In this document: one piece after another, positions 1 to 8,115 of the stretch | Layout: the number at the start of each line of letters is the position of its first letter | How positions within the stretch are numbered: position 1 is the stretch's first letter | NCBI RefSeq assembly: GCF_001458395.1 | Contig: NZ_CYSR01000007.1 | Coordinates: 1 to 64,000 of the forward strand | Source: Leisingera aquaemixtae | GTDB taxonomy: Bacteria > Pseudomonadota > Alphaproteobacteria > Rhodobacterales > Rhodobacteraceae | Reading direction: 5' to 3' | Length of the DNA stretch: 64,000 nucleotides | The notes under the pieces: generated by a model | The model's input: the letters and a program-made list of their open reading frames with translations, nothing else | The model's database searches: none | Told to the model about the DNA's origin: nothing | Position numbers and translations under genes: made by a program

Positions 1-47
1 ATAACACACGGCGGCGCAGTTTGGTTCCAGCGTCTTGCAGCATCGGG

Positions 48-87
48 GGTGCACAGGCGGTGCACGGATGGTGCACGCCGGGTGCCC
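48..87. repeat. four-copy 11-bp periodic GGTGCAC repeat
   Basis: The heptamer GGTGCAC begins at 48, 59 and 70, and a variant GGTGCCC begins at 81, giving an exact 11-bp step. Each copy contains the palindrome GTGCAC. The period is not a multiple of three, so it is unlikely to reflect a repeated peptide. It lies beyond the puuD terminator, at the window edge, and no gene covers it convincingly. One helical turn of spacing would suit a protein-binding array, but that is inference. Confidence 0.55.
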
Positions 88-90
88 GAC

Positions 91-123
91 AAAAATGGCC
101 CCGCCACAGGGGGCGGGGCCATT
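91..123 (-). terminator. rho-independent terminator of puuD
   Basis: A 12-bp perfect stem (94-105 pairing with 112-123) with a six-base loop is followed, on the minus strand, by a run of T (A at 91-95 on the plus strand). It sits 22 bases past the puuD stop codon and is a textbook intrinsic terminator. Confidence 0.85.
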
Positions 124-145
124 GGGCTTGTCAGGCGGGTCTGCT

Positions 146-1405
146 TCAGTTCGCGGCCAGCGCGAAGGGCAGATCTTTGGAGGCGCTGCCGTACCAGCGG
201 CGGATCAGGGCGCGCTCCTCGTTCTCCATGAAGGTGACGTTTGCGGGCGGCATCGCATGGGTGGCACCGGCCTGGAGGTAGATCTCCTTGGCGTATTTCG
301 CCACATCCGCCGGGGTTTCCAGCAGCACGTTCTTGGGCGCGCGGCGGATGCCGTCATAGTAGGGCTCCCGCGCGTGGCACATGGCGCAGCGGCCCGGTAC
401 CACATTCATCACCTCCTCGAAGTGCTGGTTGCTGGCAAACACCTGTTCGGATTTGGTCAGTTCCCGCGCCTCGGACTCCTCAACGGTGTCCTGTTGCAGC
501 GGCGCCTGGCTGAGGATCATGATGCCGATGAACAGGATGGCGGTCACCGGCCAGGTCCAGGTCGGGTTGCTGGTGCCTGCGTGGTTGCTGTTGAAGTAAT
601 GGCGGATGGTCACGCCCATCAGGAACACCAGCGCCGCGATCAGCCAGTTGTACTCGGTGGCGAAGGCCAGCGGGTAGTGGTTGGACAGCATCAGGAACAC
701 AACCGGCAGCGTCAGGTAGTTGTTGTGGGTCGAGCGCAGCTTGGCGATCTTGCCGTATTTTGCGTCCGGCGTGCGGCCTTCCTGCAGGTCTTTCACCACG
801 ATGCGCTGGTTCGGCATGATGATGAAAAACACGTTTGCCGTCATGATGGTCGCGGTGAAGGCGCCCAGATGCAGCATCACGGCGCGGCCGGTGAAGATCT
901 GGTTGTAGCCCCAGCCCATGATGACCAGCAGGATGAACAGCAGCACCATCAGGAAGGTCGGCTTTTCCCCCAGCGGCGATTTGCACAAGGCATCATAGAC
1001 CAGCCAGCCGATGCTGAGTGATGCGCCGGAGATCAGGATACCCTGCCACAGGGCCAGGTCAGCCTTGCTGGAGTCGATCAGGTACAGCTCTCCGCCCGCC
1101 CAGTAGACGATCATCAGCAGCCCCGCGCCTGACAGCCAGGTGGCGTAGCTCTCCCATTTGAACCAGATCAGATGATCCGGCATGTTCTCCGGCGCCACCA
1201 GGTATTTCTGGATGTGATAAAAACCGCCGCCGTGGACCTGCCATTCCTCGCCATGCGCGCCGACCGGCAGATGCGGAACCTTCCGCAGGCCAAGGTCCAG
1301 CGCGACGAAGTAGAAGGACGATCCGATCCAGGCAATGGCGGTGATGACGTGAAGCCAGCGGACCGCAAAGCCCAGCCAGTCCCACATGATCACAAGCTCT
1401 TCCAT
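146..1405 (-). CDS. puuD: urate hydroxylase PuuD (membrane urate oxidase with cytochrome c domain)
   Basis: Oxidises urate to 5-hydroxyisourate at the cytoplasmic membrane and passes electrons to a fused cytochrome c domain. The 419-residue protein starts with several hydrophobic helices rich in W and H (the first at about residues 8-34), typical of the urate oxidase N-terminal membrane domain. Near residue 340 it carries a single haem motif CAMCH in a C-terminal cytochrome c domain. The length matches PuuD proteins. The ATG at 1405 follows an AGGAGA-like ribosome site. It diverges from a LysR regulator across a 104-bp region holding a perfect inverted repeat, which suggests direct control. 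Other steps of urate breakdown follow within 6 kb, supporting the assignment over a generic cytochrome c protein. Confidence 0.93.
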   Translation of the reverse strand: MEELVIMWDWLGFAVRWLHVITAIAWIGSSFYFVALDLGLRKVPHLPVGAHGEEWQVHGGGFYHIQKYLVAPENMPDHLIWFKWESYATWLSGAGLLMIVYWAGGELYLIDSSKADLALWQGILISGASLSIGWLVYDALCKSPLGEKPTFLMVLLFILLVIMGWGYNQIFTGRAVMLHLGAFTATIMTANVFFIIMPNQRIVVKDLQEGRTPDAKYGKIAKLRSTHNNYLTLPVVFLMLSNHYPLAFATEYNWLIAALVFLMGVTIRHYFNSNHAGTSNPTWTWPVTAILFIGIMILSQAPLQQDTVEESEARELTKSEQVFASNQHFEEVMNVVPGRCAMCHAREPYYDGIRRAPKNVLLETPADVAKYAKEIYLQAGATHAMPPANVTFMENEERALIRRWYGSASKDLPFALAAN

Positions 1406-1445
1406 TGTTCTCTCCTCATAAGCTTTGACCCGAGACTAGAGCATG

Positions 1446-1496
1446 GTGTTATTTTCATGTATTAGGTAAAAAATCCAAGCTGTTTCAAAATAACAC
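1446..1496. promoter_or_regulatory. inverted repeat in puuD-lysR divergent promoter region
   Basis: A perfect 10-bp inverted repeat, GTGTTATTTT at 1446-1455 and AAAATAACAC at 1487-1496, flanks a 31-bp AT-rich spacer between the divergent puuD and lysR genes. LysR regulators typically bind dyads in such positions, so this is a plausible operator for the adjacent regulator. No binding data can be inferred from sequence alone. Confidence 0.5.
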
Positions 1497-1509
1497 AAAG
1501 AATACGTGA

Positions 1510-2418
1510 ATGGCCTATCTCGACAACATCCGCACCTTTGTCCGTGTCTATGAACTTGGCAACATGTCTGCCGCGGCGCGGGACATGCGGATCTCGGCCG
1601 CGGTGGCGTCGTCGCGGATTTCGCAGCTGGAGGATCACCTGAACGTGCGGCTGTTCCAGCGCACCACCCGGCTGCTCAATCCGACCGAACAGGGCAATCT
1701 GTTCTATCACGGGGCGGTCAAGATTTTGGAAGCGGTTGACGAGGCGGAGGCCGATATCAGCAGCGTCACCCAAACCCCGCGCGGAACGCTTTATGTGGCG
1801 GCGCCCTTGGGTCTGGGGCAGCACCTGATTGCGCCGGCGGTGCCGAAATTCAAGGAAGCCTATCCGCTGATCTCGATCCGGCTACGGCTGTCGGACCGCA
1901 AGCTGGACCTGGCGGCGGAGGGGCTGGATGCGGCGTTTTTCCTCGGCGTGCCGGAGGATTCAAACCTGCGCATCCGCAAGATCGCCGATTGCCCGCGGGT
2001 GCTGTGCGCGGCGCCGGAGTACATCAAGCGGCGCGGCCAGCCGAACAACAGCGAGGAGCTGAAGACGGACGCGCATGACTGCCTGAACCTGCGCTATCCC
2101 GGCGCGCCGGAGTTCCAATGGCCGCTGCGCAGCCAGGATGGGGTTAAGCGGGTGACGGTCACGGGGCCGTTTGAATCGGACCACGGCGACGTGCTGACCA
2201 GCTGGGCGCTGGACGGGCATGGGATCATCCTGAAGCCGGTGTTCGAAATATCGGAACACCTCGCCTCCGGCCGGCTGGTGCCGGTGCTGGCGGAGGAGCC
2301 GCCGATCCCGATCCAGATGGCGTGCCTTTATGTCCACCGCCGCCACCAGGACCCCAAGGTGCGGCTGTTCATGGATTTCATGGTGGATCACATTCAGGCG
2401 TCCCTCCCCCCAGAATGA
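1510..2418 (+). CDS. LysR-family transcriptional regulator, probably of purine catabolism
   Basis: A 302-residue protein with the usual LysR layout: an N-terminal winged helix-turn-helix (about residues 3-62, beginning MAYLDNIRTF with the conserved AA..L..S...IS..I..LE..L pattern) and a C-terminal periplasmic-binding-like effector domain. It is transcribed away from puuD and is enclosed by uraH and puuE, so urate or a breakdown product is the likely inducer, by inference. The length is normal for the family. Its stop overlaps the A-tract of the convergent uraH terminator. Which promoters it controls beyond puuD is not visible. Confidence 0.88.
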   Translation: MAYLDNIRTFVRVYELGNMSAAARDMRISAAVASSRISQLEDHLNVRLFQRTTRLLNPTEQGNLFYHGAVKILEAVDEAEADISSVTQTPRGTLYVAAPLGLGQHLIAPAVPKFKEAYPLISIRLRLSDRKLDLAAEGLDAAFFLGVPEDSNLRIRKIADCPRVLCAAPEYIKRRGQPNNSEELKTDAHDCLNLRYPGAPEFQWPLRSQDGVKRVTVTGPFESDHGDVLTSWALDGHGIILKPVFEISEHLASGRLVPVLAEEPPIPIQMACLYVHRRHQDPKVRLFMDFMVDHIQASLPPE

Positions 2419-2447
2419 AAAAGCCCGCCCCAGTTTCCTGAGGCGGG
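2418..2447 (-). terminator. terminator of uraH
   Basis: On the minus strand a 10-bp stem (one G-T wobble) closes on a GAAA tetraloop and is followed by CTTTTT. The arms are 2424-2433 and 2438-2447. It lies between the convergent lysR and uraH genes and is oriented for uraH. It could also slow transcription leaving lysR. Confidence 0.8.
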
Positions 2448-2497
2448 AACCGCCGGCAGATGCCAAGCGGGAGGAGAGGTTTCTTGGGGTGTGCGGC

Positions 2498-2854
2498 TCA
2501 GCTGCCGCGGTAGGTGGAATAGCCATAGGGCGACAGCAGCAGCGGCACGTGGTAGTGGCTGTCTGCCTCGCTCATGCCGAAACGCAGCGGCACCTCGTCC
2601 AGGAACAGCGGGTCCGCCCCAGCCTGGCCGGTGGCGCGCAGATAGCCGCCTGCGTGGAACACCAGCTCATAGGTGCCGGTGGCGAATTCGCCTTCGGGCA
2701 GGATCTGTTCGTCAGTGCGCCCGTCGTCATTGGTGGTCAGGCTGCGCAGATGGATGCGCTCTTTGCCTTCGATCCGGTACAGGTCGATCTTCAGCCCTTC
2801 CGCCGGGCAGCCGCGGGCGGTGTCCAGCACGTGGGTGGTCAGAAATCCGGCCAT
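2498..2854 (-). CDS. uraH: 5-hydroxyisourate hydrolase (transthyretin-like)
   Basis: Hydrolyses the PuuD product 5-hydroxyisourate to OHCU, the second step of urate degradation, in the cytoplasm. The 118-residue protein has the N-terminal signature [11 protein letters not shown] near residue 8 and ends in the diagnostic tetrapeptide YRGS, which together separate true HIU hydrolases from transthyretin hormone carriers. It is divergent from puuE-uraD, whose C-terminal domain uses the OHCU product. An AGGAG ribosome site precedes the ATG. Confidence 0.96.
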   Translation of the reverse strand: MAGFLTTHVLDTARGCPAEGLKIDLYRIEGKERIHLRSLTTNDDGRTDEQILPEGEFATGTYELVFHAGGYLRATGQAGADPLFLDEVPLRFGMSEADSHYHVPLLLSPYGYSTYRGS

Positions 2855-2932
2855 GACAGCCTCCTTTCAATTCCGTTTCCCTAGGTATGCTTGGTTCAGC
2901 CCGCCCCATACAGCGGGAAGAGTCAAAAAGTT

Positions 2933-2953
2933 CTTTCAAAAATATACTGAAAG
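2933..2953. promoter_or_regulatory. short dyad in uraH-puuE divergent promoter region
   Basis: CTTTCA at 2933-2938 and TGAAAG at 2948-2953 form a 6-bp inverted repeat around an AT-rich core in the 149-bp region between uraH and puuE. The AT-rich bases just downstream (about 2955-2990) probably contain the puuE promoter. AGGAG at 2992-2996 is the puuE ribosome site. The dyad is short and could be chance. Confidence 0.3.
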
Positions 2954-3003
2954 CCGAAGCAGATTATCTGTTCTATACATAATAAAAAGACAGGAGACCT
3001 GAC

Positions 3004-4419
3004 ATGACGCGCTATCCTCGTGACCTGCGCGGATACGGTGCTGCCGCACCCGACCCGCAGTGGCCCAATGGGGCCAAAGCCGCCGTGCAATTTGTTCTGA
3101 ACTATGAAGAAGGCGGCGAGAACTGCATCCTGCATGGGGATGCGGCCTCGGAAGCTTTCTTGTCCGACATTCCCGGTGCCGCGCAATGGCCGGGCCAGCG
3201 CCATTGGAACATGGAGTCGATCTATGAATACGGGAGCCGCGCCGGGTTCTGGCGGCTGCACCGGCTGTTCACCGGCGCGGGCATCCCGCTGACCATCTAT
3301 GGCGTGGCGACCGCGCTGGCCCGCAGCCCTGAACAGGTGCAGGCGATGAAGGACGCGGGTTGGGAGATCGCCAGCCACGGCCTGAAGTGGGTCGAGCATA
3401 AGGACATGGCCGAGGAGGAGGAGCGCGCCGCAATTGCCGAAGCCGTGCGGCTGCATACCGAAGTGACCGGCACCCGCCCGCGCGGCTGGTACACCGGCCG
3501 CTGCAGCGCCAACACCGTGCGGCTGGTGGCCGAGGAAGGCGGGTTCGATTACATCTCCGACACCTATGACGACGACCTGCCCTATTGGCTGGAAACCGGC
3601 GGGCGCGATCAGCTGATCATCCCCTACACGCTGGAAGCCAACGACATGCGGTTCGCCAATTCGCCGGGCTGGATCACGGGCGAGCATTTCTTCCAGTATC
3701 TGAAGGATGCCTTCGACGTGATCTATGCCGAGGGCGAGGCAGGTGCTGCGAAGATGATGACCATCGGCCTGCATTGCCGTCTGGTCGGGCGTCCGGGCAA
3801 GATCGCCGGCCTTAAGCGCTTTATCGATTACATCCAGGGGTTCGAGGGCGTCTGGTGCCCGCGCCGGATCGACATTGCCGAGCATTGGGCCGAAACCCAC
3901 CCGCCGGTGAAGCGCGAGCGCCCCAGCCAAATGCACCGCGAGGCGTTTGTCGCCAAGTTCGGCTCGATCTTCGAGCATTCGCCGTGGATCGCCGACCGCG
4001 CCTTTGATCTGGAGCTGGGCCCGGCGCATGACTGCGCTGCGGGCGTCCACAATGCACTGTGCCGGATCTTCCGCACCGCCAGCGAGGATGAGCGTCTGGG
4101 CGTTCTGACCGCGCACCCGGATCTGGCGGGCAAACTGGCCGCTGCGGGGCGGCTGACCGCCGAGAGCACCTCGGAACAGTCCAGTGCCGGCCTTGATATG
4201 CTGACCGATGAGGAGCGCGAGACCTTCACCCGGCTCAATACCGAGTACGTGGAGAAGCACGGCTTCCCCTTCATCATTGCGGTGCGCGACCATAACAAGG
4301 CGTCAATCATGGAGGCGTTCCACCGCCGCATCCACAACGACCGGGCGACCGAGTTCGATGAGGCCTGCCGCCAGGTTGAGCGCATTGCCCAGTTCCGCCT
4401 GCAGGACATGCTGCCGTGA
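3004..4419 (+). CDS. puuE: bifunctional allantoinase (PuuE) / OHCU decarboxylase (UraD)
   Basis: Two enzymes in one 471-residue chain. Residues 1 to about 300 form a polysaccharide-deacetylase-like domain of the PuuE allantoinase type, which opens the allantoin ring. Residues from about 305 to the end are an OHCU decarboxylase, recognisable by AHPDLAGK and FPFIIAVR, which makes S-allantoin. The fusion therefore catalyses decarboxylation and then ring opening, two consecutive steps. PuuE alone is usually near 300 residues and UraD near 165, so the sum matches. The stop overlaps the GTG start of allA, so the two are translationally coupled. An AGGAG ribosome site lies 7 bases before the ATG. 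Confidence 0.95.
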   Translation: MTRYPRDLRGYGAAAPDPQWPNGAKAAVQFVLNYEEGGENCILHGDAASEAFLSDIPGAAQWPGQRHWNMESIYEYGSRAGFWRLHRLFTGAGIPLTIYGVATALARSPEQVQAMKDAGWEIASHGLKWVEHKDMAEEEERAAIAEAVRLHTEVTGTRPRGWYTGRCSANTVRLVAEEGGFDYISDTYDDDLPYWLETGGRDQLIIPYTLEANDMRFANSPGWITGEHFFQYLKDAFDVIYAEGEAGAAKMMTIGLHCRLVGRPGKIAGLKRFIDYIQGFEGVWCPRRIDIAEHWAETHPPVKRERPSQMHREAFVAKFGSIFEHSPWIADRAFDLELGPAHDCAAGVHNALCRIFRTASEDERLGVLTAHPDLAGKLAAAGRLTAESTSEQSSAGLDMLTDEERETFTRLNTEYVEKHGFPFIIAVRDHNKASIMEAFHRRIHNDRATEFDEACRQVERIAQFRLQDMLP

Positions 4420-4907
4420 GCGGCCGGCTGACAGCGAAGCCGCTGACCGCAGCGGCTTTTGCGCCCTATGGCGACGTGATCGAGGTTGCGGGCGCTCCGG
4501 ACAAGATGATCAATCAGGGCATGTGCGGCCGTCACCACGACCGCGCGGTCCTGGATTTCGGCCCGGACGGCCGGGCCGGCATCAGCCTGTTTGACGCCAA
4601 GGCCCGCCACCTGCCGCATAAGGTGGACATGGTGGAGCGCCACCCCGAGGGCAGCCAGGCCTTTGTGCCAGTGAGCGGCGTGCCGATGCTGGTGGTGGTG
4701 GCGGATGACGACGGCGGTGTGCCGGTCAACCCGCAGGCTTTCATCAGCCAGCCGGGCCAGTCCATCAACCTGCACCGCGGCATCTGGCACGGGGTGCTCG
4801 CGCCCCTTGGCGCGCCCGGCCAATACATCGTTGTTGACCGGATCGGCACCTCACCCAATCTCGAAGAACACTGGTTCAAGGAGCCTTTTACCGTGGTCGC
4901 GGACTGA
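4416..4907 (+). CDS. allA: ureidoglycolate lyase
   Basis: Splits ureidoglycolate into glyoxylate and urea. The 163-residue cupin-like protein has the family pattern at its start (KPLTAAAFAPYGDVIE) and the conserved NLHRGIWHGVLAPL region near residue 120. It starts at a GTG that overlaps the puuE stop (GTGA), giving tight coupling. Its products tie the cluster together: urea may use the AmiS/UreI-type channel downstream, and glyoxylate is the substrate of the neighbouring beta-hydroxyaspartate cycle. Confidence 0.94.
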   Translation: MSGRLTAKPLTAAAFAPYGDVIEVAGAPDKMINQGMCGRHHDRAVLDFGPDGRAGISLFDAKARHLPHKVDMVERHPEGSQAFVPVSGVPMLVVVADDDGGVPVNPQAFISQPGQSINLHRGIWHGVLAPLGAPGQYIVVDRIGTSPNLEEHWFKEPFTVVAD

Positions 4908-4976
4908 CCACAGCCCGAAGCCGCCAGCAAAAACAAGAAGCGGCAAGATCCCCATGACCGACAGGAGATACCTTTC

Positions 4977-6413
4977 ATGGCTGACACTTCCATCGGGACG
5001 CCGGCGCAGCTGCGCGACCCCAATTACACGCCGCCCCTGCATAAGGCGGTGCCGCTCGGCATCCAGCATGTGCTGGCGATGTTCGTCTCAAACGTGACGC
5101 CCGCCATCATCGTGGCCGGGGCCGCCGGTTTCGGTTTCGGCTCCAACTCGCCCGATTTCCCGGAACTGCTCTATCTCATTCAGATGTCGATGCTGTTTGC
5201 CGGCATCGCCACCCTGCTGCAGACCATCACCCTGGGTCCGGTTGGCGCCGCGCTGCCGATTGTGCAGGGCACCTCCTTTGCCTTTCTGCCGATCATGATC
5301 CCGCTGGTTGCGGGCAAGGGCGTGGACGGGCTGGCTGCGCTGTTCACCGGCGTCATTATTGGCGGTATCTTCCACGGGCTGCTGGGCACGGTGATCGGCA
5401 GGATCCGCTTTGCCCTGCCGCCGCTGGTGACGGGCCTGGTGGTGACGATGATCGGCCTCGCGCTGGTCAAGGTGGGCATCCAGTATGCCGCAGGCGGTGT
5501 GCCCGCCATCGGCACGCCGGAATACGGCTCCCTCCTCAACTGGTCTGCGGCGCTGGTGGTGATCCTTGTGACCCTGGGCCTCAAGTTCTTCACCCGGGGG
5601 ATGCTGTCGGTTTCTGCCGTTCTGCTCGGACTGATCGCGGGCTACATCTATGCGCTGATGACCGGCATGCTGACGCTCGAGGCGGTCTCCGGCTCCTGGT
5701 CGCAAGCCGCGGGTTTTGCCCTGCCGCAGCCGTTCAAATACGGGGTGGAGTTTTCTGCCGCGGCCATCATCGGTTTCTGCCTGATGAGCTTTGTCTCTGC
5801 GGTGGAGACCGTCGGCGACGTCTCTGGCGTGACCAAGGGCGGCGCGGGCCGTGAGGCCACCGAGGAGGAGATCGCCGGTGCGACCTATGCCGATGGTATC
5901 GGCACCGCCATGGCGGGCTTTTTCGGTGCCTTCCCCAACACGTCGTTTTCCCAGAACGTCGGCCTGATCGCCATGACCGGGGTAATGAGCCGCCACGTTG
6001 TGACCTGCGGTGCCATCTTCCTGATTGTCTGCGGACTGGTGCCCAAGGTGGGCGCGGTGATCCGCACCGTGCCGATCGAGGTGCTGGGCGGCGGTGTCAT
6101 CGTGATGTTCGGCATGGTGGTTGCGGCCGGTGTTTCGATGCTGTCGGATGTGGACTGGAACCGCCGCAACATGGTGATCTTTGCGATCTCCCTGTCCATC
6201 GGCCTGGGCCTGCAGCTGGAGCCCGGCGCGCTGCAGCACATGCCCGATACCGCGCGCATCCTGCTGACCAGCGGTCTGCTGCCGGCGGCCTTGATTGCCA
6301 TCGTGCTGAACCTGGTGCTGCCGCAGGATCTGGCGGGAGAAGCGACCGAGGAAGTTTCTGGCGGGATGAGCGGCCACGGGCGCGGGTCGCTGCCGCATGA
6401 GGATCAAGCCTGA
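4977..6413 (+). CDS. NCS2-family purine (xanthine/urate) permease
   Basis: A 478-residue integral membrane symporter of the nucleobase-cation symporter-2 (NAT) family. It shows about a dozen hydrophobic helices and, near residue 324, the NAT signature SQNVGLIAMTG (consensus QNxGxxxxT). The close family members transport xanthine or urate rather than uracil, and the gene neighbours agree, but exact substrate preference is inference. An AGGAG ribosome site precedes the ATG. It lies 69 bp after allA and is followed by a strong terminator, so it likely ends the puuE-allA-permease operon. Confidence 0.92.
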   Translation: MADTSIGTPAQLRDPNYTPPLHKAVPLGIQHVLAMFVSNVTPAIIVAGAAGFGFGSNSPDFPELLYLIQMSMLFAGIATLLQTITLGPVGAALPIVQGTSFAFLPIMIPLVAGKGVDGLAALFTGVIIGGIFHGLLGTVIGRIRFALPPLVTGLVVTMIGLALVKVGIQYAAGGVPAIGTPEYGSLLNWSAALVVILVTLGLKFFTRGMLSVSAVLLGLIAGYIYALMTGMLTLEAVSGSWSQAAGFALPQPFKYGVEFSAAAIIGFCLMSFVSAVETVGDVSGVTKGGAGREATEEEIAGATYADGIGTAMAGFFGAFPNTSFSQNVGLIAMTGVMSRHVVTCGAIFLIVCGLVPKVGAVIRTVPIEVLGGGVIVMFGMVVAAGVSMLSDVDWNRRNMVIFAISLSIGLGLQLEPGALQHMPDTARILLTSGLLPAALIAIVLNLVLPQDLAGEATEEVSGGMSGHGRGSLPHEDQA

Positions 6414-6439
6414 GGCAACCGCCTGTAGCTAAATCAACG

Positions 6440-6466
6440 GCCGGCCCGCAAAGGGCCGGCTTTTTT
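6440..6466 (+). terminator. terminator of puuE-allA-permease operon
   Basis: An 8-bp perfect GC stem, GCCGGCCC at 6440-6447 with GGGCCGGC at 6453-6460, closes a GCAAA loop and is followed directly by six T (6461-6466). It lies 26 bases past the permease stop. Confidence 0.92.
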
Positions 6467-6470
6467 GCTC

Positions 6471-6983
6471 TCAGCCGGCCAGCCCGTGCAAGACCGCCAG
6501 CCCCGGAAGCCAGCCGGTGAAGATCCCGCACAGCAGTGTTGCCGCGGCAGTCAGCCGCGGGCTGCCGCGCCGGAGCGCGAGGTTCAGGAAGTAGAGGAAC
6601 CACAGCCCGGACCAGGCCGCCCAGCAGCCCGCCAGCCAGACATCGAACAGACCATCCCCCTGCGCCAGCACCCGCAGCACCATGGGCGCGGCGGTCAGCG
6701 CCACAAAGCCGCTGAACCAGCCCAGCCCCGCGCCGCTGGACGCAAAGATGCGGTTATAAGCCACCCAGAGGTAGGTGGTGCCGAACAAGAGCGTCATGCC
6801 TGCATCCAGCAGGTCCGCCGGCTGCCGCGCGGCCAGCGCGATCAGCAGCACCACGGCAAAGAACACCAGCGCCGCAACGGCGTTGATCAGGATGATCTCG
6901 CGGTCCTCGATCCGGCCCATCTGCCAGACGCCGTTCAGGCACAGCACCACGCCGACCACCAGCAGGCTCAATCCCAGAAACAT
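6471..6983 (-). CDS. AmiS/UreI-family urea or amide channel
   Basis: A 170-residue membrane protein with six hydrophobic segments. It has the family hallmarks LFGTTYLWVAYN in the middle and a tryptophan-rich WAAWSGLWFLYFLN followed by FTGWLPG near the C terminus. Members conduct urea (UreI of Helicobacter) or short amides (AmiS). Urea is the expected substrate because AllA releases it 2 kb away. The gene follows the bhc operon terminator on the same strand with its own GAGG ribosome site, so it may be transcribed by read-through or from its own promoter. It has no long periplasmic His-rich loop, so acid gating like that of UreI is not suggested. Confidence 0.82.
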   Translation of the reverse strand: MFLGLSLLVVGVVLCLNGVWQMGRIEDREIILINAVAALVFFAVVLLIALAARQPADLLDAGMTLLFGTTYLWVAYNRIFASSGAGLGWFSGFVALTAAPMVLRVLAQGDGLFDVWLAGCWAAWSGLWFLYFLNLALRRGSPRLTAAATLLCGIFTGWLPGLAVLHGLAG

Positions 6984-7001
6984 TCTTTCAGTCCCTCAAT
7001 G

Positions 7002-7032
7002 AAAAACAGGAGAGAGGTACACCTCTCTCCTG
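7002..7032 (-). terminator. terminator of bhcABCD operon
   Basis: An 11-bp perfect stem (7007-7017 with 7022-7032) and a four-base loop are followed on the minus strand by five T (A at 7002-7006). It lies between bhcD and the AmiS/UreI gene, separating the two transcripts. Confidence 0.9.
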
Positions 7033-7077
7033 CCGCTCCGCTATGCGGATATTCGCAGAATGTGTTTCTGGCTGTGC

Positions 7078-8043
7078 TTAGAAATCGACCTCGATGGCGA
7101 TGCCCTTTTCGACTGCCACTTCCACGACGGAGGCCGCGACGGCCAGATCCTGCAGGCCGACGCCGGTGCCGTCGAACAGGGTGATCTGATCGTCCGAGGT
7201 GCGGCCAGGGTTGGTGCCGTTGATCACCGCGCCGAGCTGGGCGACATCAGACTCCTGGATCAAGCCCTGCGCCACCGCGTGCTGCGCCTCGCCGATGGTG
7301 ATGGACTGCGCCACCTCGTCGGTGAACACAGTTGACTTGACCAGCAATGCGGCCTCGACCTCCTGCTTGCCCTTGGTGTCGGTGCCCATGCAGGCGACGT
7401 GGGTGCCGGGGCTGACGTGATCTGCCATCAGCGAAGGCGCAAAGGCCGAGGTGATGGAGATGATCACATCCGCGTCGCGCATGCCGGGGAGGTCCACCGC
7501 CTCAAACGGCACGCCCGCTTCCGCGGCGACCTTTTCGATGTTGGGCAGCATGTCCGGGTGGAAGTTCCAGCCGATGACCTTCTCGAAATTGCGTTGCTCC
7601 AACGCCGCGCGCAGCTGGAACTTGGCCTGGTGGCCGGCGCCGATCATGCCGATCACCTTGGCGTCCTGGCGGGCCAGATGCTTGATCGATACCGAGGAGG
7701 CCGCGGCGGTGCGCAGCGCGGTCAGCAGGTTGCCGCCCACCATCGCCTTCACCTTGCCGGTGTCCGGGTCGAACAGGAAGACGGTGGACTGGTGGTTGAT
7801 CAGCCCGCGCTTTTCCAGGTTGTTCGGCCAGTAGCCGCCGGCCTTGAGGCCAAGTGTAAGACCAGCCCGGTCAAAGCCGCCCTTGAAGCCGTAGAGCGCA
7901 TCCTCATGGCCGATCGCCTCGCGCACCACGGGGAAGTTGTAGGCATCCCCCGACGCCATGGCGGCAAAGACCTTCTCGACCGCATCGAACGAGGCTTCGC
8001 GGGTCACCAGGTCCGCAACCGCCTTTTCCGGAACGATATACAT
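7078..8043 (-). CDS. bhcD: iminosuccinate reductase BhcD
   Basis: Reduces iminosuccinate to L-aspartate, the last step of the beta-hydroxyaspartate cycle. The 321-residue protein belongs to the ornithine cyclodeaminase/mu-crystallin fold family, with a nucleotide-binding motif GAGHQAKFQ near residue 135 and a conserved ALRTAAAS segment before it. Family resemblance alone would give ornithine cyclodeaminase, but its place as the fourth gene after bhcA-B-C with a divergent IclR gene matches the Paracoccus bhc cluster, so BhcD is preferred. GGAG precedes the ATG. A terminator-like hairpin stands between bhcC and bhcD, which may lower bhcD expression. Confidence 0.92.
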   Translation of the reverse strand: MYIVPEKAVADLVTREASFDAVEKVFAAMASGDAYNFPVVREAIGHEDALYGFKGGFDRAGLTLGLKAGGYWPNNLEKRGLINHQSTVFLFDPDTGKVKAMVGGNLLTALRTAAASSVSIKHLARQDAKVIGMIGAGHQAKFQLRAALEQRNFEKVIGWNFHPDMLPNIEKVAAEAGVPFEAVDLPGMRDADVIISITSAFAPSLMADHVSPGTHVACMGTDTKGKQEVEAALLVKSTVFTDEVAQSITIGEAQHAVAQGLIQESDVAQLGAVINGTNPGRTSDDQITLFDGTGVGLQDLAVAASVVEVAVEKGIAIEVDF

Positions 8044-8060
8044 GTCTGTTTCTCCTCAGC

Positions 8061-8097
8061 AAAAAAGCCGGCGGAGGGCGGCATGCGCACCTCCGCC
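8061..8097 (-). terminator. intra-operon terminator or attenuator between bhcC and bhcD
   Basis: On the minus strand GGCGGAGG (8090-8097) pairs with CCTCCGCC (8070-8077) across a 12-base loop, then GGC and six T follow. The shape is that of an intrinsic terminator, yet it sits inside the operon 19 bp past the bhcC stop and before the bhcD ribosome site. Partial read-through would set bhcD expression below that of bhcABC. Confidence 0.7.
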
Positions 8098-8115
8098 AGT
8101 TTGGGGATGGATCGG

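Noticed and set aside
7078-8043. Ornithine cyclodeaminase call
   Set aside because: Same fold family, but position as fourth gene of bhcABCD next to an IclR gene supports iminosuccinate reductase.
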